Source of the DNA: CAWJKP01 sp963843465
GTDB lineage: Bacteria > Planctomycetota > Planctomycetia > Pirellulales > Thermoguttaceae
Assembly: GCA_963843465.1 (NCBI GenBank)
Contig: CAWJKP010000002.1
Coordinates: 434,001 to 498,000, forward strand
Reading direction: 5' to 3'
DNA length: 64,000 nt
Shown in pieces: positions 24,072 to 33,422 of this stretch (positions within the stretch are counted from its first letter, which is position 1; every line of letters begins with the position of its first letter). The position numbers and the translations under genes were made by a program. Below the pieces are notes generated by a model. It worked only from the letters and a program-made list of their open reading frames with translations, was not told the origin of the DNA and searched no databases.

Positions 24072-24198
24072 TATAACGCGGCCCGTGAACGGTTACCAAG
24101 AGCCGTCCGCACTTGCGAACCGCGTATTTCCTCGGATAGAATGGGGGTCGCCGACATGCGGCGTCGTCAACTACCGGAAATCAACGAGGAACGGTTCC

Positions 24199-25932
24199 AT
24201 GAAACGTCTTGCCACGGCTTGTGCCCTGCTCCTTTTGGCGTCCGGCGGGCTGGCCCGGGCCTCCAAGCCCGCCAGTGATCCCCGCACCATCGCCGCCACC
24301 AAGCTCGTTTTTCTCGGCGGTAACTTTCTGCTCGACAAGGAGGTCGATCGCTGCGTGAAAATCATGAAGGATGCGGCCGCCGCCGGTTATACGGGCGTCC
24401 TGGTGTCCGACTCCAAGTTCAGCCGTTGGGACCAGCGCGGGGATCAACTCGTGCCCTACGAGAACAACGTCAAGCGTCTGCGGCAGGCCGCCCGGGACTT
24501 GAACCTCCAGTTCATCATCTCCGTCTGCGACCAGGGCTCGGACCTGCTCAGCAGCGATCCCAACCTCGCCGAAGGCATGCCGGTGGAAGATGCGCCTTTC
24601 GTGGTCAGGAACCGCCGGCTCGTGCCGGCCGACGGGGACATGAAGCTGGCGAACCCGGGCCTCGAGGCCGCCGGCAACGGCCGCGTGCCCGGCTGGTATA
24701 TCGACGACCTGGGCCGGGCGAGCTTCGTCGACACGGAAGTCAAGGTGGAAGGCAAGAACTCGATCCGCTTCGAGAATATCAAGGCCAACAGCTCGGTCGG
24801 CAACGGCCGCGTCATCCAATCTGTCAAGGTGAAGCCGTTCCGCTATTATCACCTCAGCGTGCAGGTCAAGACGGAAGGCTTCGACGCGCCGGGGACGTTC
24901 AACATCCTGGCCCTGGGGCACCCCAAGGGCTCCAGCGAGCAAGCCCTGGACCATCAGCAGTTCGCGCTGAAGCCGACCGCGGATTGGACGAAGTTCGAAA
25001 TCGTGTTCAACACCCTCGACAGCGAGGAGGTCGGCATCTACGTAGGCTCCTGGGGCGGGCGGCAGGGCAAACTCTGGCTGGACGACGTCCGCCTGGAGCC
25101 GGGCGGGTTCGTGAACCTCATCCGCCGCCCGGACCTCAAGTTCCAGATCAGCAGCGAAAACGGCAAGACCGTTTACCGCGAGGGACGCGATTTCGCCAAG
25201 GTCGTCGATCCCAAGATGGGCAACTCCCCCTTCCTGGGCGCGTTCCAGACGTGGTATCCGGGCCCTTCCGTGGCCGTGCCCCCGGGCAGCCGCCTCAAGG
25301 AAGGGCAGCGGGTGCTGGCCTCGTACAACCATGCCATGATCGTCTACGGCTACGCCACCTTCGCCTGCTGGAACGAGCCGAAGATGTGGACCATCATGGG
25401 CCGCAACCTCAAGACCTGCCACGAAGTCATGCGGCCCGACGGCTACATGATGTCGCATGACGAGCTTCGCCACATGGGATGGGACGCCTCCTGCCGCAAG
25501 ACCGGCAAGACCTGCGGGCAAATGCTGGCCGCCAACGTCAAGCGCTGCACGGAGATGATCCGCAAGGAAGACCCCGGCAAGCCGATCTACGTCTGGAGCG
25601 ACATGTTCGATCCCAATCATAACGCCTCCGACAAGGGCAAGTACTATCTCGTCCGCGGCGAGGCCCCGTTCGTCGGCTCCTGGGAAGGGCTCGACAAGGA
25701 CGTGATCATCATGAACTGGATCGCCCAGGAGAAGACGCTCGCCTGGTTCGCCGGCCGCGGCCACAAGCAGATTCTCTGCGGCTACTACAACGCGCCCTCC
25801 GAGAAAATGACCGACTGGCTGAAGATGGCCGTGAAGTACCCCAACGTGACCGGCGTCATGTACACCACCTGGGCCAACGACTTTCACGAGCTGGCCAAGT
25901 ACGCCAAGATCGTCGACGACTTCCAGCCGTAG
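24199..25932 (+). CDS. Secreted glycoside-hydrolase-like protein, 577 aa
   Basis: The ATG at 24199 starts a signal peptide (MKRLATACALLLLASGGLAR). An N-terminal barrel-like part (AAAAGYTGVLVSDSKFSRWD) is split by a beta-sandwich carbohydrate-binding-like insert (about residues 150-320: RYYHLSVQVKTEGFDAPGTF, KLWLDDVRLEPGG). The barrel resumes with TFACWNEPKMW and IYVWSDMFDPNHN. This resembles family GH20-like or uncharacterised planctomycete glycosidases, but I cannot name the family or the catalytic acids with confidence. It is probably periplasmic or extracellular. The gene reads without error. Confidence 0.7.
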   Translation: MKRLATACALLLLASGGLARASKPASDPRTIAATKLVFLGGNFLLDKEVDRCVKIMKDAAAAGYTGVLVSDSKFSRWDQRGDQLVPYENNVKRLRQAARDLNLQFIISVCDQGSDLLSSDPNLAEGMPVEDAPFVVRNRRLVPADGDMKLANPGLEAAGNGRVPGWYIDDLGRASFVDTEVKVEGKNSIRFENIKANSSVGNGRVIQSVKVKPFRYYHLSVQVKTEGFDAPGTFNILALGHPKGSSEQALDHQQFALKPTADWTKFEIVFNTLDSEEVGIYVGSWGGRQGKLWLDDVRLEPGGFVNLIRRPDLKFQISSENGKTVYREGRDFAKVVDPKMGNSPFLGAFQTWYPGPSVAVPPGSRLKEGQRVLASYNHAMIVYGYATFACWNEPKMWTIMGRNLKTCHEVMRPDGYMMSHDELRHMGWDASCRKTGKTCGQMLAANVKRCTEMIRKEDPGKPIYVWSDMFDPNHNASDKGKYYLVRGEAPFVGSWEGLDKDVIIMNWIAQEKTLAWFAGRGHKQILCGYYNAPSEKMTDWLKMAVKYPNVTGVMYTTWANDFHELAKYAKIVDDFQP

Positions 25933-25952
25933 ACCCACGATGCACAAGACCG

Positions 25953-26078
25953 TAAGGATCGGTGAGTAAACAAATGTCGCCTTTCGCTCCGCGAAAGCTG
26001 CGTTATCCCGGACTATTTCGCCGCAGCCCGCCTGCTTTCGCGGAGCGAAAGACGACACTCGTTGATTATCCGATCTTA
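25953..26078 (-). mobile_element. MITE-like hairpin element, full copy B
   Basis: About 126 bp bounded by TAAGGATCGG (25953-25962) and CCGATCTTA (26070-26078). Its arms and its unpaired centre (CTGCGTTATCCCGGACTATT onward) are the reverse complement of copy A at 20450-20576. It overlaps the 5' end of the following gene and supplies its only in-frame ATG. Confidence 0.7.
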
Positions 26079-28481
26079 AGACATGCCCTTGTCGCTTTGA
26101 CCGTCGCCTTGCTGCCGGCCCCTCGGGCCGCCCTCGGCGCGGAGAGCCGGCAGGTGACGATCCCCGTATCGCGGGACACGTGCGTTTCGGCCGTGGGCGA
26201 GGAGCAGGAGGGAAACAACGGGGCCTCCTCGCGGCTGAAGTTCAAAGGCATCCAGGAGTTCACCCTGCTGGACGGCGACTTCTCCGCGATTCAGGGCCGG
26301 CGGATCCAACGGGCCGTCCTGCGCTTGCACCAGGCGTCCGAGGAAAGACTCTGGAGGGTGACGGTCTCGACGATCTCTGCTGCCTGGGAGGAAGGAACGG
26401 GAACGAACTACGCGAAGGTCCCTGGGGCGGCGTGCTTCCGCTTGCCGGGCGCCGCGCCGGACATCACGGCGGTCATTCTCGGCAACGGCGGCTCGATCTG
26501 GAGATTCGCCGATGCCTCCGATCCCGATGCCGACGGATGGCAGTCGATCCCCGTCGACCCGGCCGTGATCCAGGCGCGGCTCGACGGACGCAGCCAGGGG
26601 TTCGTGGTGATGGACGACGTGGGCAACGAGTGGACCCGACAGGGCGATGCCTTTCGCTGGCGCCCCTTCCCCAACCGCTTCTTCTATTCCAAGGACCAGA
26701 ACGCCTCGGTGGCCCCGCGGTTCGAGGTTTGGGTCACCGACGGCGCGCCGGTGGCGGTGCCCCGCTCGCCCGCTCCGCCGCGACCAAGCGATGCTTGGTG
26801 CCCGCCGGAGCCGAAGAGGATCGACCTGCCTGCGATCGCCATGCCCGAGGAGGAAAAGGCCCCGCCACGGTCGATGGCCGTCGGCGATCTGTTCGGCCGG
26901 CCGCTGGCCGTGCTCCGTGCGGCGAGGGGCGAAACGGTGTGGCTGGATGTCCGCACGGAGGCCGGCGTAAAGCCCGCGCTTCGCGTGCCGGACGGGTTCT
27001 CGGGAAAACTGTTCTCCGTCGAGGCCCACGGAGACGCCTTGGTGCCGTGCGACGCCTCGGGAAAGCCATCGCTTCCCGACAGGACCGAGCGCCATCGCCG
27101 GATGGGCCATTGGTTGGCGGAAATCCTCGTCCCCAAGTCCGCTCGGGCGGGGCGGCACACGGTTCGACTCGCCAAGCAGTGCCAGGTGCCGCTGGAGGTC
27201 TGGGACTTCGCGCTGCCCGACCGGCTCTCGTTCGTCCCGCAGATGAACGCCTACGGACTGCCCGACGGGCAGGAGACCGCCTATTACCGCCTGGCCCACG
27301 CGCATCGGAGCTGTCTGAATTGCCTGCGGTATAACTGGCGGGGCGAGGTCGCCGAGGGCTGCGCGCCGAAGATCGCCGCCGGCGGATCGTGGGACTGGAC
27401 GGCTTGGGACCGCCGCTTCGGGCCGCTTCTGAGCGGCTCCGCCTTCGCCGATTTGCCCCGCGGGCGGATACCGGTCGACGAGTTCTACCTGCCGCTGAAC
27501 GAGAACTGGCCCATGGACCATGAGCGCGCCTACCGCGGCGGTTACTGGATCGAAAAGGCCTATCCGGAGAGCTACTGGGCCGAGTTCCGCGCGGCCAGCC
27601 GGCAACTGGCCCGGCACATCGCGGAAAAGAGATGGGCCGACACGATCTTCGAGTTCTACCTCAACGACAAGGTCTTCTTCAAGGCCGAGCGAGGTTCATG
27701 GTCGGGCTGCTCCGCGCCCTGGATCTTCGACGAGCCGGTCAACACCCAGGACTTCTGGGCCCTGCGGCGGTTCGGCCGCGAATTCCTCGCCGCCACCGGC
27801 GGTGCAAGGAACCTCCTTTTCCGCTGCGACATCTCGCGGCCCGAGTGGCAGCGGGACCTGCTTGACGGCGTCTGCGGCGAGGAGGTCGTCAGCCCGGCGC
27901 TGCGGCCCTATCGCGACCGCATCCTGGCCCGGCAGGCGCGGTACGGGCAGAGGGTCTACCTCTACGGCAGCCCGAACAAGATCGGCACCCCGAATCTCCA
28001 GTGCTCCGCCTGGTGTCTGGACGCATGGTGCCTGGGCGCGGACGGCGTGGTGCCCTGGAACACCATCGGCACCGCCCGGTCGTGGGCCGAGCCGGAGCAG
28101 ACCTGCCTCTTCTATCCGACGGAGCAAGGCCCGCTAGCCAGTCTGCGGCTGGCGGCATTCTGCCACGGCCAGCAGCTCGTCGAGTACCTGACCATTTTCA
28201 CGCGGTTGGCCGGCCACGACCGCCGCTGGGTTGCCGAAGCGCTGCGCCGGGAACTGGGGCTGGACGGACTGCTCACGAGGGCCTTCGAGGGCGATCCGGG
28301 AACCATGAGCTACGATCGCTTCTCCCCCGAACAGATCGAGATCCTCCGCTTCCGCCTCGGCTCGTGGATTTCCGCCAGGAAACCGGCCGACCGCAAGTCG
28401 TGGACCCGGCCGCGGCCGTTCGGCCCCGTCGACGCGCGGCCCGACGAGAGCTTCTTCGTGGCGGCCGGCGATTCACACTAG
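25974..28481 (+). CDS. Large secreted protein, DUF4091/glycosidase-like, start taken from inserted repeat
   Basis: The frame is open from GTG 25962/ATG 25974, but the first ~30 residues (SPFAPRKLRYPGLFRRSPPA) are just translated repeat. A signal-peptide-like stretch (LRHALVALTVALLPAPRAAL) begins at about 26076, immediately after the repeat, without its own ATG. So the native start was probably displaced. The N-terminal ~220 residues resemble a DNRLRE-type beta-sandwich. The C-terminal half, with WDWTAWDRRFGPLLSGSAF, LPLNENWPMDHE and CSAWCLDAWCLGADGVVPWN, resembles DUF4091-type glycosidases. It probably acts on extracellular glycans. Whether it is still expressed depends on the inserted start. 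Confidence 0.65.
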   Translation: MSPFAPRKLRYPGLFRRSPPAFAERKTTLVDYPILRHALVALTVALLPAPRAALGAESRQVTIPVSRDTCVSAVGEEQEGNNGASSRLKFKGIQEFTLLDGDFSAIQGRRIQRAVLRLHQASEERLWRVTVSTISAAWEEGTGTNYAKVPGAACFRLPGAAPDITAVILGNGGSIWRFADASDPDADGWQSIPVDPAVIQARLDGRSQGFVVMDDVGNEWTRQGDAFRWRPFPNRFFYSKDQNASVAPRFEVWVTDGAPVAVPRSPAPPRPSDAWCPPEPKRIDLPAIAMPEEEKAPPRSMAVGDLFGRPLAVLRAARGETVWLDVRTEAGVKPALRVPDGFSGKLFSVEAHGDALVPCDASGKPSLPDRTERHRRMGHWLAEILVPKSARAGRHTVRLAKQCQVPLEVWDFALPDRLSFVPQMNAYGLPDGQETAYYRLAHAHRSCLNCLRYNWRGEVAEGCAPKIAAGGSWDWTAWDRRFGPLLSGSAFADLPRGRIPVDEFYLPLNENWPMDHERAYRGGYWIEKAYPESYWAEFRAASRQLARHIAEKRWADTIFEFYLNDKVFFKAERGSWSGCSAPWIFDEPVNTQDFWALRRFGREFLAATGGARNLLFRCDISRPEWQRDLLDGVCGEEVVSPALRPYRDRILARQARYGQRVYLYGSPNKIGTPNLQCSAWCLDAWCLGADGVVPWNTIGTARSWAEPEQTCLFYPTEQGPLASLRLAAFCHGQQLVEYLTIFTRLAGHDRRWVAEALRRELGLDGLLTRAFEGDPGTMSYDRFSPEQIEILRFRLGSWISARKPADRKSWTRPRPFGPVDARPDESFFVAAGDSH

Positions 28482-28642
28482 CCCGACGCGCAAGCGAGGG
28501 AAATCGTTGTGCCTCTCTCGTTTGCGCTTCGGGCCAGCCCGGATTATTCGCGTCTCGCGATGTAAGCGGCGCAGAGCGCAATCGAAACCCGAAGCGTAAG
28601 CGAGGGTAATTCCGTTAGCCGTCCTCGCTTACGCTTCGGGTT
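28481..28642. repeat. Two tandem hairpins of the 'KRKRG' repeat family
   Basis: Two inverted repeats lie in a row: GCCCGACGCGCAAGCGAGGG at 28481 with its partner ending at 28534, and ACCCGAAGCGTAAGCGAGGG at 28587 with its partner ending at 28642. The same sequence occurs inside the ATP-grasp gene at 59386-59447. Translated, it gives the spurious peptides PKRKRG and SLTLRAS. Confidence 0.7.
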
Positions 28643-28721
28643 ACGATGCGCGCGTGGGGAACCCAAAGGGGGCGACCCAAAGGGGCGACCCATTATATGC
28701 GCCTGTCCTCTTTAGTTCTTT

Positions 28722-28800
28722 TAGTTCTTCGGCTTTCCCGCGTCTTCCTTCGGGGACGATTCCTCGGATTCGAGCCGGGATTGTTTATCGAGAAGCAGAG
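28722..28800 (-). pseudogene. Remnant of TPR-gene 3' end (duplicate of 30404 end)
   Basis: The minus strand encodes SRLESEESSPKEDAGKPKN, closely matching the C-terminus of the TPR gene ending at 30404 (IPLESDESPPEEAAGKPKSA). At DNA level CTTCGGCTTTCCCGCG and GATTC-TCGGATTCGAGC are shared, roughly 85% over ~75 bp. Nothing of the rest of that gene precedes it. The higBA module lies between the two copies. Confidence 0.6.
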
Positions 28801-28852
28801 TTCTCGAAACGAGAAACTTCTGCTTGACAGTTCTCATTTCAAGAACTAGAAT
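28801..28852 (+). promoter_or_regulatory. higBA promoter with two operator palindromes
   Basis: TTGACA (28824-28829), a 17-nt spacer and TAGAAT (28847-28852) form a near-consensus sigma-70 promoter 40 bp before higB. The spacer is a palindrome, AGTTCTCATTTCAAGAACT (28829-28847), and a second palindrome, TTCTCGAAACGAGAA, lies at 28801-28815. HigA-type antitoxins repress their own operons through such sites. Confidence 0.7.
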
Positions 28853-28891
28853 CAAGAAAACGCCGAAGGGTGGCCGAATAGAAAAGACGCC

Positions 28892-29206
28892 ATGCGGATT
28901 ATCTCCAAGCGTCGATTGCGTGAGTTCTGGCAGCAGGAGGCTGGCGCACGCTCGCCGCTGGAAGGTTGGTATCGTGTGGTCAACGACAAGCAACTGACGT
29001 GGCATGATTTTCATGACGTGCGGGCGACCTATGGGAATGCCAGTCTCGTGGGTGATTGTGTCGTTTTCAACATCGGCGGCAACAAATTTCGTCTGATCGT
29101 GAAGATCAATTATTTTACCCACAACGTCTTCGTTCGGGCTGTGCTGACTCACGAAGAGTACGACAAAGCGGGTGCGAGTAAACATTGTTTGCAGGTCAGT
29201 GCATGA
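28892..29206 (+). CDS. higB: HigB-family toxin (mRNA interferase)
   Basis: The 104-residue protein begins MRIISKRRLREFWQQEAGAR and contains VRATYGNASLVGDCVVFNIG, GNKFRLIVKINYF and VLTHEEYDK, the standard HigB order. HigB cleaves ribosome-bound mRNA when not held by HigA. The full length and intact motifs suggest an active toxin. It is followed with an ATGA overlap by the antitoxin, the toxin-first order typical of hig loci, and preceded by a strong promoter with palindromic operators. Confidence 0.9.
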   Translation: MRIISKRRLREFWQQEAGARSPLEGWYRVVNDKQLTWHDFHDVRATYGNASLVGDCVVFNIGGNKFRLIVKINYFTHNVFVRAVLTHEEYDKAGASKHCLQVSA

Positions 29207-29631
29207 AACTCCTCAATAAGCGGCAGCAGGACACCTACCTGCACCTCATTCAAGAACTGCCTTTGGTGTCGATCACGTCCGATGAACATTTGGATGCGGC
29301 TCAGGCCATGCTCGACCGTTTGACGGACAAGAAAAACCTTGACGGTGGCGAACAGGCGTATCTTGATGCTCTCTCTGATCTCATTGCGGTATATGAGGAT
29401 CGGTATCATCCGATCCCGGTTGCCACGGACGCCGACTTGCTGCGCCACTTGATGGAAGCGAAGGGTGTCACGCAAACCCAACTTCACAAAGACACGGGCC
29501 TTGCCAAAAGCGGGATTTCAGAAGTCCTGGCGGGAAAGAAGCCTTTCAGCAAGACGATGATCGGGACCTTGGCAGCGTATTTTCACGTTCCGCCATCGGT
29601 TCTGACGGCGAACATCGGCGGCAAGAAATAG
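29203..29631 (+). CDS. higA: HigA-family antitoxin, 142 aa
   Basis: The ATG at 29203 overlaps the higB stop. The N-terminal half is helical (MKLLNKRQQDTYLHLIQELP ... LDALSDLIAVYEDRYHPIP). The C-terminal half is a helix-turn-helix, LMEAKGVTQTQLHKDTGLAK followed by SGISEVLAGKKPF, as in HigA antitoxins of the longer type. It neutralises HigB and probably represses the promoter at 28824-28852 through the palindromes there. Confidence 0.9.
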   Translation: MKLLNKRQQDTYLHLIQELPLVSITSDEHLDAAQAMLDRLTDKKNLDGGEQAYLDALSDLIAVYEDRYHPIPVATDADLLRHLMEAKGVTQTQLHKDTGLAKSGISEVLAGKKPFSKTMIGTLAAYFHVPPSVLTANIGGKK

Positions 29632-29775
29632 AGTTGTCTCCCCCGAGACACTTCAAAGGGGTCGGACACTTCAAAGGGGTTGGGGGTCTTTGTTTTGGCG
29701 AGGTGGCATGGCGTGGGCGCGGCAAACAAAGACTCCCGACTCCTTTATCGGCCCCGTTTTGCGATGGAGGAAGGC

Positions 29776-30327
29776 ATGTTATTCACCCGATCAGGTTTGG
29801 GCTGTCGGCTGGCCTTGGTGTTCATCATCAGCGCAATTGCCGCAAGCGCGCTAGGTGAACTGGCCGTTGCCATCGAAGCAATCTATAGCTACGATTTCGA
29901 TAGGTGCTTCGTCGTAACCCTAACGGATCAGGCGCTTCAGCGCTCTCCGGCATGGCGTCCAACCGACGCAAACCCGCCTATTTCCGCTCGGACGGCAATG
30001 TCGCTTGCGGAACGCGAAAAGCGGAAACTGGTGAAGGACGCGAATGGCTGGACATGGCATTTGGAATCGGCGGCGCTAGTTCCTAGAGATAGCGACCGTT
30101 GGTATTGGAGAGTCAGGTACACCGCGGATAATGTCCATGGTATCGGCGGCCTCCCGCCCTATTTGAGCCTCGCTGTTTTAATGGACGGCACCGTTATCGA
30201 GCCAGACGTTGAGTGCGCCGGAGTTCCGACCTTTATTACGACAGCTTGGATTCCAAGCCGTTTTCGAGGACACCCAACCAGCGGCAAAACGAGTAGCAAG
30301 AGGGGGGCGGAAAAGGGGCGTCACTGA
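29776..30327 (+). CDS. Hypothetical membrane-anchored or exported protein, 183 aa
   Basis: I chose the ATG at 29776 because GGAGGAAGG lies just before it; an upstream ATG at 29764 is in frame. The protein begins with a hydrophobic segment (LGCRLALVFIISAIAASALG). A compact domain follows with AMSLAEREKRKLVKDANGW, WTWHLESAALVPRDSDRWYW and YLSLAVLMDGTVIEPDV. The last ~35 residues look unlike the rest and may follow a sequence error. No family is recognised. It lies between higBA and the TPR gene. A 15-bp direct repeat (ACACTTCAAAGGGGT) occurs twice at 29649-29681. Confidence 0.5.
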   Translation: MLFTRSGLGCRLALVFIISAIAASALGELAVAIEAIYSYDFDRCFVVTLTDQALQRSPAWRPTDANPPISARTAMSLAEREKRKLVKDANGWTWHLESAALVPRDSDRWYWRVRYTADNVHGIGGLPPYLSLAVLMDGTVIEPDVECAGVPTFITTAWIPSRFRGHPTSGKTSSKRGAEKGRH

Positions 30328-30403
30328 TTTCCGTCCGTTCCTCACTCTGTATCGCTGTGGCGGTCCAAGCCCGACTAGGGAACTCCGCCTGCTGTTGGCT
30401 CGT

Positions 30404-33400
30404 CTATTTTGCGGACTTCGGCTTTCCCGCGGCTTCCTCCGGGGGCGATTCGTCGGATTCGAGCGGGATCTTCCGCGAGAGCAGCTCGGCCGCCGCCAGG
30501 GTGCGCTGGAAATCGGCAACGAAATCCGTCTCGGCCAGGCAACGCTTCCAGCAGCGGACGGCAAGCTCGGGCTTGCCGTGCAGGTCAAGATAGCGGCCCA
30601 AGAGGTAGGAGAAGGCGACTGCCGGCATGCTTCCTTGCGAGCTGCAAGGATCATTGTCCTCGAAGGGCTGCGGGGGACTGAGCCGCTGGGCGGCAGCCAG
30701 GTCGATTTGGCCCTTTCCCCCCTTGGCCAGATCGTCGGCGATGAGCCCGGCCAGCGCGGCCAGACTCGCATAGCTCCGCTGGCTCCCCGCCGCGCGGAAA
30801 GTCGCGGCCTTTTGTTTGACGCGATCGAGGATCTTGTCGCGGGTGGCGTTGTCGTGCGCCTCGTCGGCCAAGAGGGCCAGGTGCAGGTCATACACCGGGT
30901 CGCCGTCGCGGGCGTAGAGCTTGAGGATGAGTTGTACTTTGACCGGCTCCTTCTCCAGCAAGTAATAGGCCAGGCCGCAGGGGCTGTTCAGGGCCCGGTT
31001 GTCGGCGACCACCGCTTTGAACGCGCGGCGGGCAGCGGCCAGATCGCCCTTGCCGGTGCGGCGGCAGAAAGCGTACCAGTCCGCCACCGAGCCCGAATAA
31101 CGCTCGCCCACGGCCTTGTAGATCGCCTCCGCGTCCGTCCAATCATGCACCGCCTCGTGACACTCCGCCAGCACCAGCAGCGCCCATCCCGCATAGGATT
31201 CCGCCGCCTCGCTGGCATAGGGCACGGCCTTCTTCCATTGTTTGCCGTGCATGTAATAGCGGGCGATGCTGGTGTTGACCCTCGCGTGCGTGAGGTCAAA
31301 ATCGGGGGCCTTCAGCGAGCTTTCCAGCGTAGCCACCCAGAGATCCATCTTCCCTTGCAATTCATACACCTTGGCCAGTTGCTGGATGGCGTCGCCGTCG
31401 CCGGCCGCCGCCACGAGCTTGAGCCACTTCTCCGCTTCCTCCCAACGCCGGGCGGCCACGGCACGGCGGGCGAAGGCCGTGGCCACGGCCGGGTAGTCGG
31501 CCGCCGCCTTCTCCCACTCCTCGAAACGCGACTTGCAGTCGTCGCCGCGGAATTCGATGCCCACGCCCGGCCAACCGGCGAAAAGGGACTTCCGTGCAGC
31601 AGAACCGCGCTCCACCACGGGTAATCCAACGGCTGGCTGTTGTTCACCACCGTGTAGAAGTCGCGCGGCGTGCGGTCTTGTTGTTCGGCGACCATCTCCT
31701 GCATCCCGGCCGCGGCGGGCAGGTGCCGCGATTGGTATTGCAGCCACATCGAGGCCTCCTGGAACTCCAGGTCGTCCGGCTCCGTAATCGTCATCTTTTC
31801 CCAGGCAATCCTCTGCACGCCGCCATCCGTGCTGAAGGTGGCGAGGTACTGGCGATAGGGGTGCGCTTCCACCAGCGGCGCAGCGGCCTTGGCAAAGTCG
31901 TCGAGCGGCACTCCCAACTCGCGCTGGAGGAAGTACGTCCGCCGCCAGACGTGGACGAAGGACAAGTTGCTCAGCAGGCGTCCCAGGCAGACCCAGCTCG
32001 GCTCGCCGCGGTCCGGGGCCGCCGCTTCGGCGGGCGGCTTGGCCGGCGGCGCGGCGTCGGCCGCCTTGGCCGCGAGGCTCCCGTCATTGTCCAGCAGCGC
32101 GCGGATCAATTTCGCCCGCAACGCGAATTCCTTGACCGGAAGCTCGTCCTCCGCGTCGGAAGCTTTCCCGGCGGCTTCGGCGATTTTGACCGCCGCCGGC
32201 GGCAGGCCCGGAATCGTCAACGCCCGCGCATAAAGCGTCCTGCCCGCAAGCACCAGCGGAAAGGTGGTTGCCCCGTGGCCGACGCTCACGCCGCCGTGTT
32301 CGCAGAGGGCGTCGATGGCGGGGTAGCAGTCGGGAAGCTTCTCGAGCGTCTGAAGGGCCGCCGTGAGGATTGTTGCCTTGTGACCGGAATGCTCGATGCT
32401 GTCGAACCAGAGCAGCAGGGCGAGGTCCTTTTGCGGCCCTTCCTCGCCGGCCGCTTTTTGAGCCGCGCGTGGGCGAAACGGCAGTAGGCGTCGATCAAAT
32501 CGACCCAGGAAGGCCGCGCGGGGGCGTCTTTCGCGGCGGCCTTCCACTGCGTCTCGGCGGTTTGCAAGTCGTCCAGCGCGAACTGGTGCGGCCCCGCCAG
32601 CGCGAAGGCGTAGGCGCGATGCCAGGCCGTGCGCCAGGGCTGCTTGTCGCTGGCGACCATCCGCTCGGCATAGACGAGCGATCGGGCTTTGAAGGCCTTG
32701 TGCGCGGGATGCCAGTGGAATTCCGTGAGCAGCCCGAGGTTGGCGTAACCTCGCACCAGGGCCCCCAGCCGCTCCGGCGACTGGCCGTCGGCGCGGATCA
32801 GCTCGTGCAGTTGGCGGACCGCGGAAAACTGGGAGATGAAGTCCATCTTCTCCAGGGCCTTCGCGATCTCTGGGGGCACGCCTGCCGAGTCCTTCAGCGC
32901 GTTGGGCTTCCCCTGAAAGCCGGCCCGCTTGAGGGCGTCGACGAACGCGCCGCGGGAGAGCTTCTCCACTTCCGTCAGCACGGCCTGGTAGTCGGCCGGT
33001 ACGAAGAATCTGTCCTTGGAGAATTGCTCGGGCGCCGCCAGGGGCACCCGTAGTGACTCGTGCAGCAGCGTCTGGCCCGGGGATGCGAAACCCCGGCGGA
33101 CATCCAGGGCGGGTTGCTTCTCGGACACCGTGACGATGGCGAAGGGAGCGTTGTCGCCTCCGCCGGGCATCTCCTCGCCGAGCGACACGTCGCGGGTCCG
33201 CAACCCGAGTTGATCGCGGGCGGCCACGAGAAACGACTGCCGCGCCAGCTCCCGCAAGAGCCGCCCGCTAACCGTGCCCTTGGCGGTCGGAAGAGCGAAG
33301 GCGGACGATCGTCCCAGGTAGACCACGGGCACGGCCGTGGATTTCTCGTCGCCCAAGGCGACGCAGGCGCCCGCCCACAGGGCGCACGCCGTCAGCGCGA

Positions 33401-33422
33401 GAGAGAGTCTTCTGCGATTCAT
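30404..33422 (-). CDS. Large exported TPR-type protein (~1000 aa), two apparent frameshifts
   Basis: The ATG at 33422 overlaps the upstream gene's stop (ATGA) and starts a signal peptide (MNRRRLSLALTACALWAGAC). The N-terminal ~350 residues are followed, after a missing A in the run at 32455-32459, by LALLLWFDSIEHSGHKATIL and onward. A second missing base near 31589-31594 links it to SLFAGWPGVGIEFRGDDC and the TPR-rich C-terminus (EEAEKWLKLVAAAGDGDAIQ, AVGERYSGSVADWYAFCRRT). It is probably periplasmic and involved in protein contacts. It forms an operon with the DUF6288-like gene. Its 3' end is duplicated at 28722-28800. Confidence 0.6.

Noticed and set aside
24181..26058. A 625-residue open frame on the minus strand
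   Set aside because: It is antisense to the secreted glycosidase-like gene with a signal peptide; the minus-strand peptide has no recognisable motif.
28646..28849. 67-residue open frame on the plus strand
   Set aside because: It overlaps the duplicated TPR-gene tail read backwards and the higBA promoter, so it is not a gene.
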